NCBI GenBank assembly: GCA_030407085.1
Contig: CM059587.1
Coordinates: 25,393,001-25,457,000 of the forward strand
Length of the DNA: 64,000 nucleotides
Direction: 5' to 3'
Source of the DNA: Trichopria drosophilae
Taxonomy: Eukaryota; Arthropoda; Insecta; Hymenoptera; Diapriidae
The position numbers were made by a program, and so were the translations under genes. Shown here in pieces: positions 26,223 to 38,694 of the stretch (position 1 is its first letter; each line of letters begins with the position of its first letter). A model generated the notes under the pieces. That model worked only from the letters and a program-made list of their open reading frames with translations, did not search any database and was not told the origin of the DNA.

Positions 26223-26640
26223 GGGTTACAAGCTAATAGTCCATTCTAAATGTAAAACTTGGGTTATATATTACACTAAAAACTCTACATTTCAACTTGT
26301 TCACCAACTAAAATATGAACATAAAACCCGACAGAATTCACTATGATGCGCACATTATTTTAATGTATTTCACGTTTTCCCATTTCCAAAATTCCACAGA
26401 ATTCATCAGGGAAAGTTAAGGTACTTTTAAGTATTCTCGAGGTTTTTTAAAAACATTTAGAAATGTATCTAGTTCTACATCAATCACAAGATACTTGATC
26501 TCTTGTAACTCATCAATGTAATTTTCATGCATTTATATCGTTTTTTTTTTTAAACTTGGCAATTATTTGTGGATATTTACGTTGTTGTCATACGTCGCTC
26601 TGTTTTTCATTCTAAAGTTCACATAGAAGGAAGCAATATA

Positions 26641-26832
26641 TTTTTTGACCCTCCAGCCGTAAAACTCGATTTCTCGAATTTTTCTTTCGAGTCCTACGAC
26701 AACCGGATCAAAAAATTATTGGTTACGGGTGAAATATCGATCTCCGACGAGTGTGATTGTTACTTCGATCGGGCGACAAACTTCACAATCGTCTAAGATC
26801 GATAATTGTGCCCTTGGCACATAATGTACTAT
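26641..26832 (+). repeat. 'gaccctccggccgtaaaac' dispersed repeat, copy 1 (internally deleted)
   Basis: Shares gaccctcc.gccgtaaaac, ctcgatttctcg, gatctccgacgagtgtgatt and cccttggcacataatgta with 45,793-46,014. The GC-rich stem present in that copy is replaced here by a short attttt stretch. The 75-codon ORF across it is part of the repeat. Confidence 0.65.
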
Positions 26833-27089
26833 AATTGTGTACCAACCATTCGACGACTTAATTAAGATCTCACCGTAGCCTCGAGTTATCAAGGGTTTAC
26901 AACATATTAAAGAAAAGATTCAAGTCATAAGCTTATAATAAAAATTTAGGGCATGCATTTCAGTTATAAATATTTTATGCCATAACCAGTCCGGGAAATT
27001 CGATTTACGAGTGCAGGAACCGCCCGCTCATGTAACAAGCTATATTTTTCAATAGTATTACTATTGCATGGCATTAACGTTAAAGATAA

Positions 27090-27790
27090 AGTCTTGTCTG
27101 GTCTTGTCTGGTCTTGTCTGGTCTTGTCTGGTCTTGTCTGGTCTTGTCTGGTCTTGTCTTGTATGGTCTGGTCTCGTCTCCTCTTCCGGAGTATTATTAT
27201 ATTGTATTGTGTTGCATAGTATTATTGTATTGTCTCGTCTTATCTCGTATCGTCTTTTATTGTATTTCGTTTCATCTTGTCTCATCTCGTCTTATCTGGT
27301 ATCTTCTTTTATTGTATTTGATAGTATTATCTCGTCTCGTTTCGTCTCGTCTCGTCTCGTCTCGTCTCGTCTCGTCTCGTCTCGTCTCGTCTCGTCTCGT
27401 CTCGTCTCGTCCCGTCTCGTGTCGTCGTGTCTGGTCTTGTCTGGCCTCGTCTCGTCTGGTCTTGCCTGGTCACGTCTTGTCTGGTCTTGTATGACCTCGT
27501 CATGTCTTGACCTAGTCTTGTCTGATCATGCCTGGCCTAGTCTCGACTTTTCTCGCCTTCCGCAGTATTATTATATTACAGTGTTGCATAGTATTATTGT
27601 ATTGTCTCAGTCTTGTCTGGTCTCGACTTTTATTGTCGCGTCTTCCGCAGACTTATTATACTGTATTTCGTTGCATAGTATTATTGTATTATCTTGTCTT
27701 GTCTGGTATCGGCTTTTGTTGAATTGCATAGTATTATTGTAATGTCTCGTCTTGTCTTGTCTGGACTGTCTGTCTTCAAGATCAAAGCCA
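27090..27790 (+). repeat. compound minisatellite of gtctt/gtctg/gtctc pentamers
   Basis: Begins with about seven copies of the 10-mer gtcttgtctg, followed by mixed units, about eighteen copies of ctcgt (27,331-27,425), then mixed units again. A larger phrase (ccgcagtattattatatt plus ttgcatagtattattgtatt) recurs at 27,187, 27,557, 27,645 and 27,722, so there is higher-order structure. The 224-codon and 126-codon ORFs, rich in Ser/Leu/Val/Arg, arise because the pentamers lack stops. They are not genes. Confidence 0.85.
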
Positions 27791-28606
27791 AGACAAGGTC
27801 ATTTACGTTCAAATATTATCTTGCGAAGACAATATTAGGTTAGTCTTCTAAGAATATTGAGTGAAACATTGTTTACTACTTTGCATAATAGACTAGTCTA
27901 TTTAATTAAATGTAAGGAAGCACATAAATCATGTATACAACATTAAAGTCGCATAGTTGTAATTGAAAATCACGCATTTTTATTCCACTGTTTTCCTTCT
28001 ACTATTCAAATTTGAACCTTTTCAGATCTGAGTATAGAAAACAAACTAACGGATTGCAGCACCAGAAGTTATATTGAATTAAAGCGATTCAATTTATTTT
28101 TTGTTTTTAACAAGCTTAGGTTAGAAATTTAAATATCATAAAAAATTATGCATTTTATTAAGAAGAATAAAATATTCTCAAAACAAAACCAAGACTATAC
28201 AATACGAAGACAAGATTCTGATCTTCCTAGGACTTGGCGGGTCCAAGCTAATATTTCGCGAAATATATCATCTTTGTTTGATATCTTGGCATTTGCGTAA
28301 AGACTTCAAATACTTTTAAAATTAAAATTCGTATATTATATTATAATCATTTAATATAACATTATACTATTAGCATAATTTCATATACCACTACAACATT
28401 GGTTTACATAGTGATGCTTAATTTTTATGATGTTTCTGTAATATAATATTTTTAAAAATAGTTTGTCTCGTCAAATGAAATAATGTGGCATTTACATGTG
28501 TTTTCATGCGAAATTTAAATTTTATACTAATAAAAGTGCATTATAATACCTTGAAATTCGATGAACTTTATAAATATTGTTGGAAGCGAAAATTGAGAGC
28601 ACTCAC
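27791..28606. other. AT-rich intronic DNA
   Basis: No supported gene between the minisatellite and the GFR-like exon. Confidence 0.5.
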
Positions 28607-28777
28607 CTTTTTTGAAAACGTAAATACAAGGATGGTCGAAGAGATAATCGCGGAAGCTGTTGCACTCCGGGTCTGCGTATGGCTCCCGACAGAGGCAGGT
28701 TGGTCGGAAGAACGGAAACGCCTGCAGAGCATTTAAAGCGGCTTGACACTTTGTCACTGTTACCGTCGAACAAGCAA
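28607..28777 (-). CDS. Gfrl: GFR-alpha-like receptor, internal exon (second half of a GDNF/GAS1 domain)
   Basis: Internal exon of a GDNF-family-receptor-alpha-like gene. These are cell-surface, cysteine-rich receptors; insect GFRL is known as a neuronal adhesion/GDNF-receptor relative. On the minus strand it follows a pyrimidine-rich acceptor (ttttgttttgcag) and ends at donor gtgagt. It is 171 nt: 2 nt completing a codon, 56 codons and 1 nt left over. The peptide has Cys at residues 2, 10, 27, 29, 38 and 50. It carries the motif KCQAALNAL, then CLCREPYADPEC, then FRDYLFDHPC. This is the C-terminal half-pattern of a GDNF/GAS1 domain (C..AL..L....CxC...d..C..f.....C). The exon starts inside the domain, so the missing first half must lie in an exon at higher coordinates, which I could not find. 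The leftover G joins in frame to the exon at 9,196-9,340. Family call is firm; orthology to Drosophila Gfrl is inferred. Confidence 0.85.
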
Positions 28778-30600
28778 CTGCAAAACAAAATACAAACAAC
28801 GTATTTACTTACCAAGTCAAAAACAAGCATTTTTTATTTGTCCCATATTAATCGTTATTTTTAAACAATTACAGTAATTTATTCTAGACTTAATATACAT
28901 TATCTATTAACTAAAAGTTTTTGGAAATGACATTTGATTTTGACAACTTAACGTTTATATCGACCGTGAAAATCGTAAGAGCAACATATTAAAGTGCGGA
29001 AAACGATAAATAGAAATTGGAAAGAAAGTTTCGGAGCCACGGAGTGGTAGTAATTTCGAAAAATCGAAGTTCAGAAGCAGGACAAGGAAAATGGTTTCTT
29101 TATGGGGCCCGAGTAAGCCGCGGAGGCGAAACTCTCATTATAGCTGGCACACCAATGCCGGAAAGAAGCCTCCACCCCCTGTGGATATAACTTTCCGTAG
29201 CACCAAGAACCGCTGCTCTATCTTAAATTAAACATTAACTTCTCCTTGCCGAGAGGGAATTTTACTTTTCACTTTGTACTTTCACGACGATTTTCCCACG
29301 ATCTCGATCCCATTCCCCTTCGCACCGTTTTGTTTTCATTCTTATTTATTTATCGTTATCGATTATGTAGAATTACAACGGTGCTCTCTCAATTTGAATT
29401 CCTTCCTCCCGTTAATAAATTCTATCTTTTCGTTCTACCTAAGTTTCTTTTTTTTATCATTGCCCTACTCAATATCATATAGGACTATTTTGCGTATTGC
29501 ATACAAATATAGCAGATGACCTCCTTTAGAAAATACGAAATGGATTGATTTCGGAAGTAAAGTTGAAAGCCTTTTTTAGATTCTTCTATTCGTAAGTTTC
29601 CAATCAGTATTTTGATTAATTGGTCTTAGTTTTGAACTAATAAACACACAAGCTGAACAATTTAGAAATGGCCTATTTCAATTTACATAGACTTTTAATT
29701 CCCATATAAGAAATGTAGTGAATGCTGAAGGTAACTTTTCAAAATATAAAAAAAGATCCAATACGCTTTCGTTATATTATCTACACAAGGATACAACGAA
29801 TTCCTTGGTCTAAAAAACAATTGCTGCACCCAGTTGGTATGAAATTGAGCGATTGGAAACCCGGTCGTGAGAACGTAATATATAAAGTATAATTTAATTA
29901 AAAGTCTTGCTTTTAATCACATCTTAAAAAATAATATAAAGTGAAAAAATGTCTTAGTAGCATATTGTTCCATCCCCGATGAAATTAAAAATTCGATTAA
30001 AATATTGTTGGAGAAAAAAATCATAAAAAGACTTAAACGTCTTACAGTTTTCATTTTAGTATTTTAATTTAAACTTTTTAAAGCAACTTTTCGTTAAAAA
30101 GCCGACTGTAATGTTTCGCGCGAACGAGTCCGTCCTGATGCTCGGCAAAACTTTTGAATCGATTCGACTGAAATTGAGCAGAATTATGTAATTCTCTGTA
30201 ATGGGCGCGGCTAAGGAGTTCTTTAATTTTAGTCTTGATGAAATCGCAGTCATTAAAAGAATAGACAGGAATGAAAAACAAATTCCGTGAAGGTTCTTCC
30301 AGATGTTTCTTACTTTGAAAGTCACTTTTCTAGATGGTAAATTCAATATTTTATATGAGAATTTACGTAAGTAATCAAACCCTCTTCATAACATTTCATA
30401 TGATTGTACAGGATTTATTTATGTGTGTATTTACGTATGTGTGTTTAGTAATAAGATAAAATAATATGTGCGTTAATAGAAGATATATGTATATAAATAA
30501 ATGATATGGACATTAATAGCTATAATAGCTCAAAAAAGTAGATGAACGAATATTTTTGAACTGGTTTTAGTATTTAGTAAATTTGCTTTAATTGTAGACC
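28778..30600. other. non-coding DNA upstream of the GFR-like exon
   Basis: Presumed intron. A GC-richer block at 29,000-29,230 is not open and may be conserved non-coding sequence. No further GDNF-type exon was recognised. Confidence 0.45.
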
Positions 30601-30603
30601 ATG

Positions 30604-31537
30604 TTAACACTTATTGACCCAATTTTAAGTGCGGACAACTTTGTTATTTATGCATTAAAAAATTTATGCAGGCGGGTATTTTAAAGTGTGCTCTTTCGGA
30701 ATCTGGCACGAAAATTTTGAAAAAGCTCACCCCTTCCGAATCTATTTTTCAATTTAAACAAAAAACATAATTTTTTACGGAATTTTTGTTTTTTTAATCA
30801 TATTTTCCATGCGAAAGAGGTCTTGGCCATAGCTGCAACCACGAAAACTCCGGCTCTAAATGTAAAGATAATAAAGTTAAACAAATAAAAAATTCATTTA
30901 TCATCATAGAGAGATACCGATCTTCATCCTATAAGACTATCAATAATGATTATTTTATAATTTTGTCACAAGCATTGTCTTTAGTATGTGAGAGTATACA
31001 AGCTTCTCTTATTTTTTTATAGAACATAATTTATTTGCATTTTTGTGTATCGTATGGTGGTAACGAAATTTAGCCTTGGATAATAAAATAAAAGATATTT
31101 TCTACTATCTGTAATCTGTTCCCAAAAACCGAAACAATTTTTTTTTTAGAAAAATCCATAAAATAACGATTTTTTGCAAAAGTGTTATTTTAGAAGTGGT
31201 CGCACAGCCCCTCTATAATGAAAAATAAATTTTTGTGTGTATAACTTTATTATTTTGACATTTTGAGTCGGAGTTTTTGTGATTTCAGCTATCGTCAAAA
31301 CTTCTGTCGTATCGAAAATATGATTTCAACAAATAATACCTTAAAAAATCACGTTTTTTTAAATTTATAAATAGAATAGGAAGGGCTGGTTTTTTCAAAA
31401 TTTTTGTGGCGGATTTTGAAATAGCACACTTGAAAATACCCGCGTACAAATGTTGATTTTTTAAAACGTAAATAACAAAGTTGTCCGTGCTTAAAATTGA
31501 CGGACAAAAAAGAACAAATTGGGCCAGTAAGGGTTAA
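30604..31537. mobile_element. 934-bp foldback element
   Basis: Arms at 30,604-30,914 and 31,211-31,537 are inverted, with shared phrases such as ggacaactttgttattta, gcgggtattttaaagtgtgct, aaaattttgaaaaa and gaaaactccggct. Termini read ttaac.cttattg.ccc. Identity is lower than for the 14-kb foldback, and the loop is about 296 bp. No transposase. Confidence 0.8.
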
Positions 31538-33110
31538 TGTCTCACACTTTAATAAACTTTTATATAAATAGAAAGTAAAAATGCGAATCATCATAAAAAA
31601 TCATGAAATTCATTTTAACATACGCAATGTATCATATAGTGATTTTATTGTAACCGTAAACGCATATTTATAGTAAAAAAGTTTACGGAAAATTAAGCTT
31701 TGGACATTCTGTGGAACACGTATCATAATAAATGTTATTACAGGTAAATATATAATTTAGTAATATGAGTATCGCTGAAGAAGAGGAATGTGGAAGTATC
31801 GTAATCAGTAATGTAGGAAACATGTAGTTATAAAATTTCATGAAAATGAAACCATGCGGAAAAATTAATGAAGAGGAATTTTAATAAGAGATAACAATGA
31901 TTTATGTAGGGTGTTTTATATTATTTAATGTAGTGCAGTAAAACTAATTGTTTTCTAGAATATATACCTTAAATAACATTAATAATTTGAAATCTTAAAG
32001 TTTTTAAGTTCTGAAGATATGCCCACATATTATACTGCAGATATCTAAATAGACTTTTTCGACACGATAATAATGTTGTAGTACAAATATATATTTTACA
32101 TGTGAATATATAAAATAACGACTACACCAATTTTTAAATGATAATAAATAACGCATTGATTCCTTTAAACAAAGTTTATTAATGTTAAGCTTACTTTCAT
32201 CTTTATAACATTTATTTAATAAATTTCTAGAATATTTTCTTACAACTTAATTAAAAAATCAGTCACTCGCTTTTAAAACCTCTATTTTAAAGCCATAGCT
32301 ACAGTATTGTTTGTCTGGCAGCTATAATTATCGTTTGATAAATTTCTGAATATTAAAATGTTCAAAAGAGTGCCCAGAAAATTGTGCGTTTAATGAGAAA
32401 TTATCTAATTAATATACATATTGTTAGAAAAACGCTGCTAAAAACATTTTCAGCAATACAGTTTTTCTCGTCCGCTTCACATTTTTAATATTTGTAACAT
32501 ATAGTTAAACCCCTTACGTAGCACAATAGTGATGCGTTATTGACGTCATAGGTAAGGTAAAATAATTTGTGAACATATTCTTTATATTAAGGTCCTTATT
32601 AAAATATTATAAATAAATATTGTAAATAAATACATAAAAGTGATGTCAGTTCACGGGGCACTCAAAACTATTATTGTAATTCATATAATCAGAAAAAAGC
32701 ATTTAACTATTGAGAAAAGTGGGAAAATATTCTCTTAGTAGATGCCTGTAAATCGGTAAAGAAATAGACGATGAATTGCGCTCATCAGAAGGGTCATTAT
32801 TGTGCAAAATGATTAGTTTCTCAAATTTTATAAAGCTTAGGAATTGAACTGAAAACATAAATGCCCTTTATTCACCATATTTAATATTGTTTACTAATAT
32901 ATGAGAACCGTAATACCAAGAATATTTTCATATTTTAATTAAATCAGTCGAGAAGTTTTAAAACATCTATAATTGTTTAAATATAGATGAGTATTTAATT
33001 TATACTGATATTGGTAATGAATGTTCAAACTATAGAATTTTTCCGTACGTTTCTCAAGTGTCTTCAAATTTCGTAACAAAACGGCGACCCCGTCCGCCTA
33101 ATAATAACAA
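31538..33110. other. AT-rich DNA, nothing recognised
   Basis: Very AT-rich, with no ORF or repeat that I can support. Confidence 0.5.
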
Positions 33111-33128
33111 CAATAATTAAAGAATAAT

Positions 33129-33196
33129 TGCGTCAGGGAAGGCGGTCATGACCCTGTGCTGATGAGCACACTTGACCGCCCGTGCGAAACACATTT
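33129..33196 (+). ncRNA. hammerhead-ribozyme-like core / GC-rich hairpin
   Basis: CTGATGA (33,159-33,165), then gcac paired to gtgc (33,182-33,185), then GAAAC (33,186-33,190), reproduces the conserved hammerhead core with a 4-bp stem II and a 12-base loop. A type III layout gives stem III from tgcgt/acaca with one mismatch and a possible GTC cleavage triplet at 33,132-33,134. Stem I is poor (aggg/ccct leaves gtg unpaired). A rival fold exists: ggcggtca (33,141) with tgaccgcc (33,173), and tgtgc with gcaca. No retroelement is recognised around it. Confidence 0.35.
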
Positions 33197-33849
33197 TTTA
33201 TAGGCAACTACCCGGGGATGCTTTATCCACTTTTCCAAATAGTTAAATGCTCATTTCTGGATATAAACATTACATTAATAGTTCTGAGAATCGCGCGAAC
33301 TGATATCAGAGTTACGCATTTGTTACAACATTTATTTAGAACATTTACTATTGTTTACTAATATACATATAAGGACAGTAATAACAATTATACGTTCATA
33401 CATTATTTAAATTAAACCGATTGAGAAATTTTATAACATCTGTAATATATAAGATTTGATTAATATTTAATTATAGGTAAATTGTTGTAAATATCCGCGA
33501 ACGTAGAATGGCTGCTGCGACAACAAAATATGAATATATAAAATATGTAGACAAATTTTTTTAACGAGACTTTATACGCCTGTAGAAATAGAAGCAGGGC
33601 TCTGATGGAGGCCCAGCTATTTTTACCTATATTTGAGGTTATGTAGTATCCAGTTATTTCTATTATTCCTTATATTTCTATTATCACAGTAGAAAATTTA
33701 GCAACAGATTAAAAGAAAAATTGTATATTATTAAAGCTCTATTTATATTTATATTAATAAAACTTGTTATCATATGTATATCTTTGTTATAATCTTATAA
33801 GTGAATATCTTAAATTATTTTTATATCATTATTCACGGTAAAATATGAA

Positions 33850-33965
33850 TGAGTATCGCTTGCAAACAAAAAAAAAATCCTTCCCGGCGAAGGATCGAAC
33901 CTGGGTATATAACTTACTACTTGTTAAACGTATGCATTACTCGCACTGGAATTGCTTAACGGAAA
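33850..33965 (-). mobile_element. tRNA-derived SINE fragment, copy A
   Basis: On the minus strand the Pol III B box ggttcgatcc (complement at 33,891-33,902) lies at the end of a tRNA-like stretch. It is followed by a T-run and then tttgcaagcga. The same order (B box, about 15 bases, T-run, ttgcttgcgag) occurs at 38,600-38,665. The 5' tRNA-like part is worn and the A box is not clear. Confidence 0.55.
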
Positions 33966-34162
33966 ACAGCTATTTGTTATTAGGAGTAGAAGACTAAGAT
34001 ATATGACAATTTATAGATTAGAAATATAATCATTCTAACCAATACGACAGAATGAACCATTACAGAAAGGTAGTGCCGTAACCTGACAAATCATCATCAG
34101 TTGAATATAAACTCAATAATTTACTTTTAAACAATGTTGATGGCGGTTATTTACATATTTGT

Positions 34163-34360
34163 TATTTTTTTTTTATATTATTTTATGTCGACTTTTGTGA
34201 ACCCACGTGGGACTAAATCGCGACGAGACCTACAGTTTACGAAGGTGGAATCCGAACGACCTGAGCTTTGGCGTTATTAGACACTTATAAACAAATACAG
34301 AGGTGTCCCAATGACAGATGGCAGAGGCCGATACTCTACCAACTGAGCCACCGCCGCTCT
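34163..34360 (-). mobile_element. tRNA-derived SINE with intact A box
   Basis: Minus strand begins gagcggcggtggctcagttgg, a tRNA-like head whose A box tggctcagttgg (complement at 34,339-34,350) fits the Pol III consensus, then tagagtatcgg. A weak B-box-like gttcggattcc lies about 90 nt further on (34,247-34,258). An A-run on the minus strand (T-run at 34,161-34,174) ends the unit. It is not a functional tRNA because the acceptor and anticodon stems do not form. Confidence 0.65.
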
Positions 34361-37300
34361 AATATATGTTATTTATATACTCTTCCATCAACAATGATTT
34401 CTATATTTATTTCTTGTACAACATAATTTATTTCCTGTAAATTACTAATCAAATTACAACAGCTTCTTCTGAGATAATGCAAAGTTTCAAGTGAAAAATA
34501 TTAAGTAACTACCAATCTCTTCCAATATACAGGACAAATTACATTTCAGTAAATTTAAAATACTTCTAGTACTAAAACTCGTTAAAGTTCTAAAGAAGTC
34601 GGTAATGTCATTTTCCACTTCATTTTCGTTTTACGCTCCTTTAGTGCTAGATTTCTCGCCCTTTTCTCTTTGTTCACTGGATTACAAAATTTACCGTATT
34701 TATCAAAATTTTGAATTATACACTGTTTGAAATGTTTGGAAATTTCTGATATTTTTATGTTACCGGAGCAACAAACTTTTTCTAAAATCTGTAACCAGAC
34801 AAAGTATGCAACAGTATCAGAAAATTACGAAACTTGTAACAGAAATACGAATATAGATCAGGGAGCGAAGGTGAGGTTAGTTTGGTTTGTCGTCACCCGG
34901 GACAGATACGACGTAGGCATTTCTACAAGAGACGCCGTGTTTCCTGTTGTAGAAGTTGGATTTTGATTCGATAATTCGGAATTCCGTATGAGAACTTGGT
35001 ATAGTCTTAATGAACATCATCTTAATCGGATCATTCCTAATATTAACCAGAAATTACATAAAAAACAAGCATATTTCTTTTACGACTTAAATTATTGGTG
35101 ACATGATGAAATATATAATTAATACCATACTAGAACCCGAACAGTATGCCTACATAGACCTCCTTATTTCAGCACATATTTATCTATTTAAAAATTGTGG
35201 ACAATTTTGTCTGTACCATACTGATGCCTAATTTGAATGCCGAAATAGTCAGCTCTAACAGTACATCTCACACAACTAAAAGTCAACTTTAAAAGTCCAT
35301 TATGAATGTCCCAGTAAAAATCAACATTAAGTCGACTTTGTAGTCAATAATTGAGTTATAGTTGACTTAAAGTCGACGTTTGACATTAAGTTAATACATT
35401 AATAATGCTAACGTTTGACGATGTTTCAATACTTCAGTACCAATCAAATGCAATAGTATATCACAACGCACTGATATTAAATAGAGATCATAAGTTATTT
35501 TTTACAGAAAATGCCAATAAAAAATATTGCCCTAGTTACGCCTGATCCGGATCATATGATTCACTCCCACGATTAAGAAAACCTAAATTTGGTCCAATCG
35601 GGTCCACGCTGGACTTCAGAATGCTGCGTCAAAATTTCTACATAGGTAACCACGTCACGCACGTAAAAACTATTCCAAGATAAAAAAGAAACATTATTAA
35701 GAACTTATGAACAAAAATACAAAAATTCAGAGATCATGAAACGTGAGCATAGAAAAGAAAATAAAATTGCGATGAATTACGATAAGGCATGCAAAGTATT
35801 TAAGCGATAGTCTCTCCTCGTCGTTTTCTTTCTTTTTTATCTAGCAAAGAGACGACATCTGGATTCATTACTTACATCTTACAGCGTAGTTTTAGATATT
35901 GGGAAACTTATATTCCTCGTCCATCTTGTCGTCCTTCGTTTATCAGAGCCTCCATCCCACCCTCTCGCCGTTTGACTCATTCGCAGAGAAATTCGTAATT
36001 AGAGAATCTGTCGCGAGCGCACGAGGAACTTTAAATAATTGAATTGTTCCACGGGACAAAACTTACTTCTTCAATTTTCATTTTGAACGATTGCCTCCTC
36101 GCGTTGTGATTGTGTGATTACAAGGCGGAAGAGATGAAAGTTAGGGAAAACGTTAAGCGGTTCTTGGATTCCAAGACGGAATACGGAAACGGTGCTGTAA
36201 TTTTAATATGATGTAAGCTGGCGAAAACTGTACGAATAGCAATATCAAATTTTTTGTTAGTCTGTTGCTTATTATACTAGTCGATATTTTAGATACACAC
36301 GTTTTTTAAACAAAGTTATAATTACACTAAACAACACTAGATATTGGGTAAACACTATATAATTTGTTTTGATCAATTCAGAGAAAATTACATTGATGTA
36401 TCCTATATTTTCATATATATTTAGGATATTTTTAGTGCACTAATCTTCTTTTAGTACAGTCAGGATAACGGAAATTTCTAGGTGGGTGTCCTGTCTTTAT
36501 ATCAGCGGCATTAAAGGGCTCAAGGAGATCAATGGAGGACAGGGTTTGTGCTCATTATCCAACCGTTCGTCATTCCTTCGAAGCTCCAGGCTAGCTAATA
36601 ATATTTAAAAATCTGATTCAGTAAAAAATGTTAAACATGTCGCCTAACTAAACTCGTATAAAAAAAATATCGCCCGGATATCTGCCATGCATCCAGAAAA
36701 AATATGTCTTGTTTAACATGCAGAGGTTAACTTTTATATGATAAAATATTATCAATTGTAATGATACATTTAATTATCAAACAAGTTGCGTTTGACGAAT
36801 GGTAATTAGTTGCGATTCTTTTACACAATATTAAAAGCTTGGGATGTGGATTAAACTCACTGAAAATAATTGCGACGATCATTTTTTCCGAGACGAGTAA
36901 CGCACTACATTTATGACTGGTCTATTTCTTTTAGGTTACAAATGAAACTAAATATATCGCTTCTGGAATTTCTTTAAATGTAGATTCTAAATCCCTGGTA
37001 GAAATGAAAACATTTTTTGTACAATTCTTGTACAACATTCTTATTTACCATGTTAAAGGTATAGGGGAAATGGACAGTGTAAGAAAAAAATGGACAAATT
37101 TCTACCAGGGATAATTAAATAACATTTTCATAAAATCATTCATTTATAAAATATTATGTAATATAATTCATTGACTTTGTTACTATCACCCGAAAAGAGG
37201 AAATCGAATATGACCAATCTACAGAATTTTTCATAATAGAAAAATTGGTCCATCAACATTGACAAATATTTTTGGATAGCATTCAGGAAGGTCATTTAAT

Positions 37301-38620
37301 GGTCGTTAATTATTTTAAGGTGGAACAAAGTGGTTATGACGTTAACGCTATGCAAGCAATTTTGCTAAAAATGCACAACAACTACTTCTACTAAGAAGTC
37401 ATATTATACTACTTTACTTTTATGTATTGTTGCCTCCTGATTACGATAATGTGCAGACTAATTGAAGCTGCTATCTAGAAACAACTGCCGAAAAGAAGGC
37501 TTTTCCAAAAAGGGGACCCGGAGACCTAACCATCTTTCATAGCTTACAAGCACCCGAATCATAACTGTTGAAACGAAACATTTTAAAAGTTGTTCGAAAC
37601 CGGCTATCGGTTTAAAAGCAGATGTCCCCTGAAGAATGCTTCAAAGCATTCACTACAGGGGCCTTCTTAATGTTATGTTTTACTTTTTAACGCTCGTCAT
37701 CTCGAAAATTATATGACCATGAGGTTTTTTTTATTAGCATGATGCAAACAAGTTATTTTCGCAATATTAAGTTATTCGACCGAATTAATTTTACCTACGC
37801 TTACTACAATTATCTTAAGCGATTTTCTCCCGATGCATACAGTGAATTTTATCGCGCCTATTTACTTTAGTTAATCAAAATGCATCAATTTACACTCCAT
37901 AAATTACTTAAATATTGAATAGTTTTCGCGTGCGATATAAAGAATCGAATTCTTGAAACCGCTTCCGATTCAGACAATCACATTGCAAATAGCTCCTATA
38001 CTATTCATTGCACAATTTTATATTGCAGTAAAGTAGATTTAGTCAAATTGTTGATAACTAGAAGGACACGAGTAAATACCTTTAGTGCGCTTGAGGAAAA
38101 TAATTTAAACAATTAAGGCTCCCATCACAATGTTCATGGTCTTTAATGAATTGGAGCTGATGTATAAACTGATAAGTGTAGTTACAGTATGTTTATTACT
38201 ATCTGAAAACTGCAAACTATAACAATATAGCACGGTGAGTCCAAAATATATCATTACAAATTTTAATTTTTCGAAAACCTGCAACTGTTTCTGCGATTTT
38301 CCAATTTTTTGGTATGATTTTCTAAGTGTTTTAAATACATTTGGATGCATCTAATTCAATGGAAAAGTTGATAGATAGTTATGGAAATTATACGGTAATT
38401 TTTTATATATCTTTTAGATATCGACAAGACATCTTTTAGAAAAATGAAATAACCGACAGATTAAAAAACGTAAACAAATTTTGATAATTATTATAACTCT
38501 GTTTTGTTTTTAAATTGGTTTAACAGTTTTTATTATAAATGTATTGTAAATTTGCATGAGAATATTTTATGGTATTTTTACATCATTCTAAACGTTCGAA
38601 AATAAACAAATAATGCTCGC
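34361..38620. other. long non-coding stretch
   Basis: No supported gene. A GC-richer patch at 35,800-36,220 contains a minus-strand caaaATG followed 12 nt later by a good donor (gtaagt near 36,068). This could be a first exon but has no other support. 37,626-37,662 is a hairpin (cccctg...caggg with inner gaatgctt/aaagcattc). Around 35,290-35,390 there are repeated aagtcgac words. Confidence 0.45.
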
Positions 38621-38694
38621 AAGCAAATAAAAAAAAATTGTTCTGGCGGGGGAATCGAACCCGGGTCTCTCACTTTGTACGCTACAGGAGAATG

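Larger units (their letters stand above)
9341..28606 (-). other. inferred 19.3-kb intron of the GFR-alpha-like gene
   Basis: Inferred from two phase-matched exons of the same family. It is filled with AT-rich DNA, inverted-repeat elements, a GC-rich island at 15.2-15.9 kb and a minisatellite at 27.1-27.8 kb. I saw no further GDNF-type exon in it, but a short one could be missed. Confidence 0.6.

Noticed and set aside
27068..27742. 224-codon ORF rich in Ser, Leu, Val and Arg
   Set aside because: It is a read-through of pentamer repeats that happen to lack stops; overlapping frames are equally open.
28603..28830. ORF joining the GFR-like exon with a donor-like gtaagt at 28,813
   Set aside because: The resulting intron would be about 36 nt and the frame differs from the conserved one.
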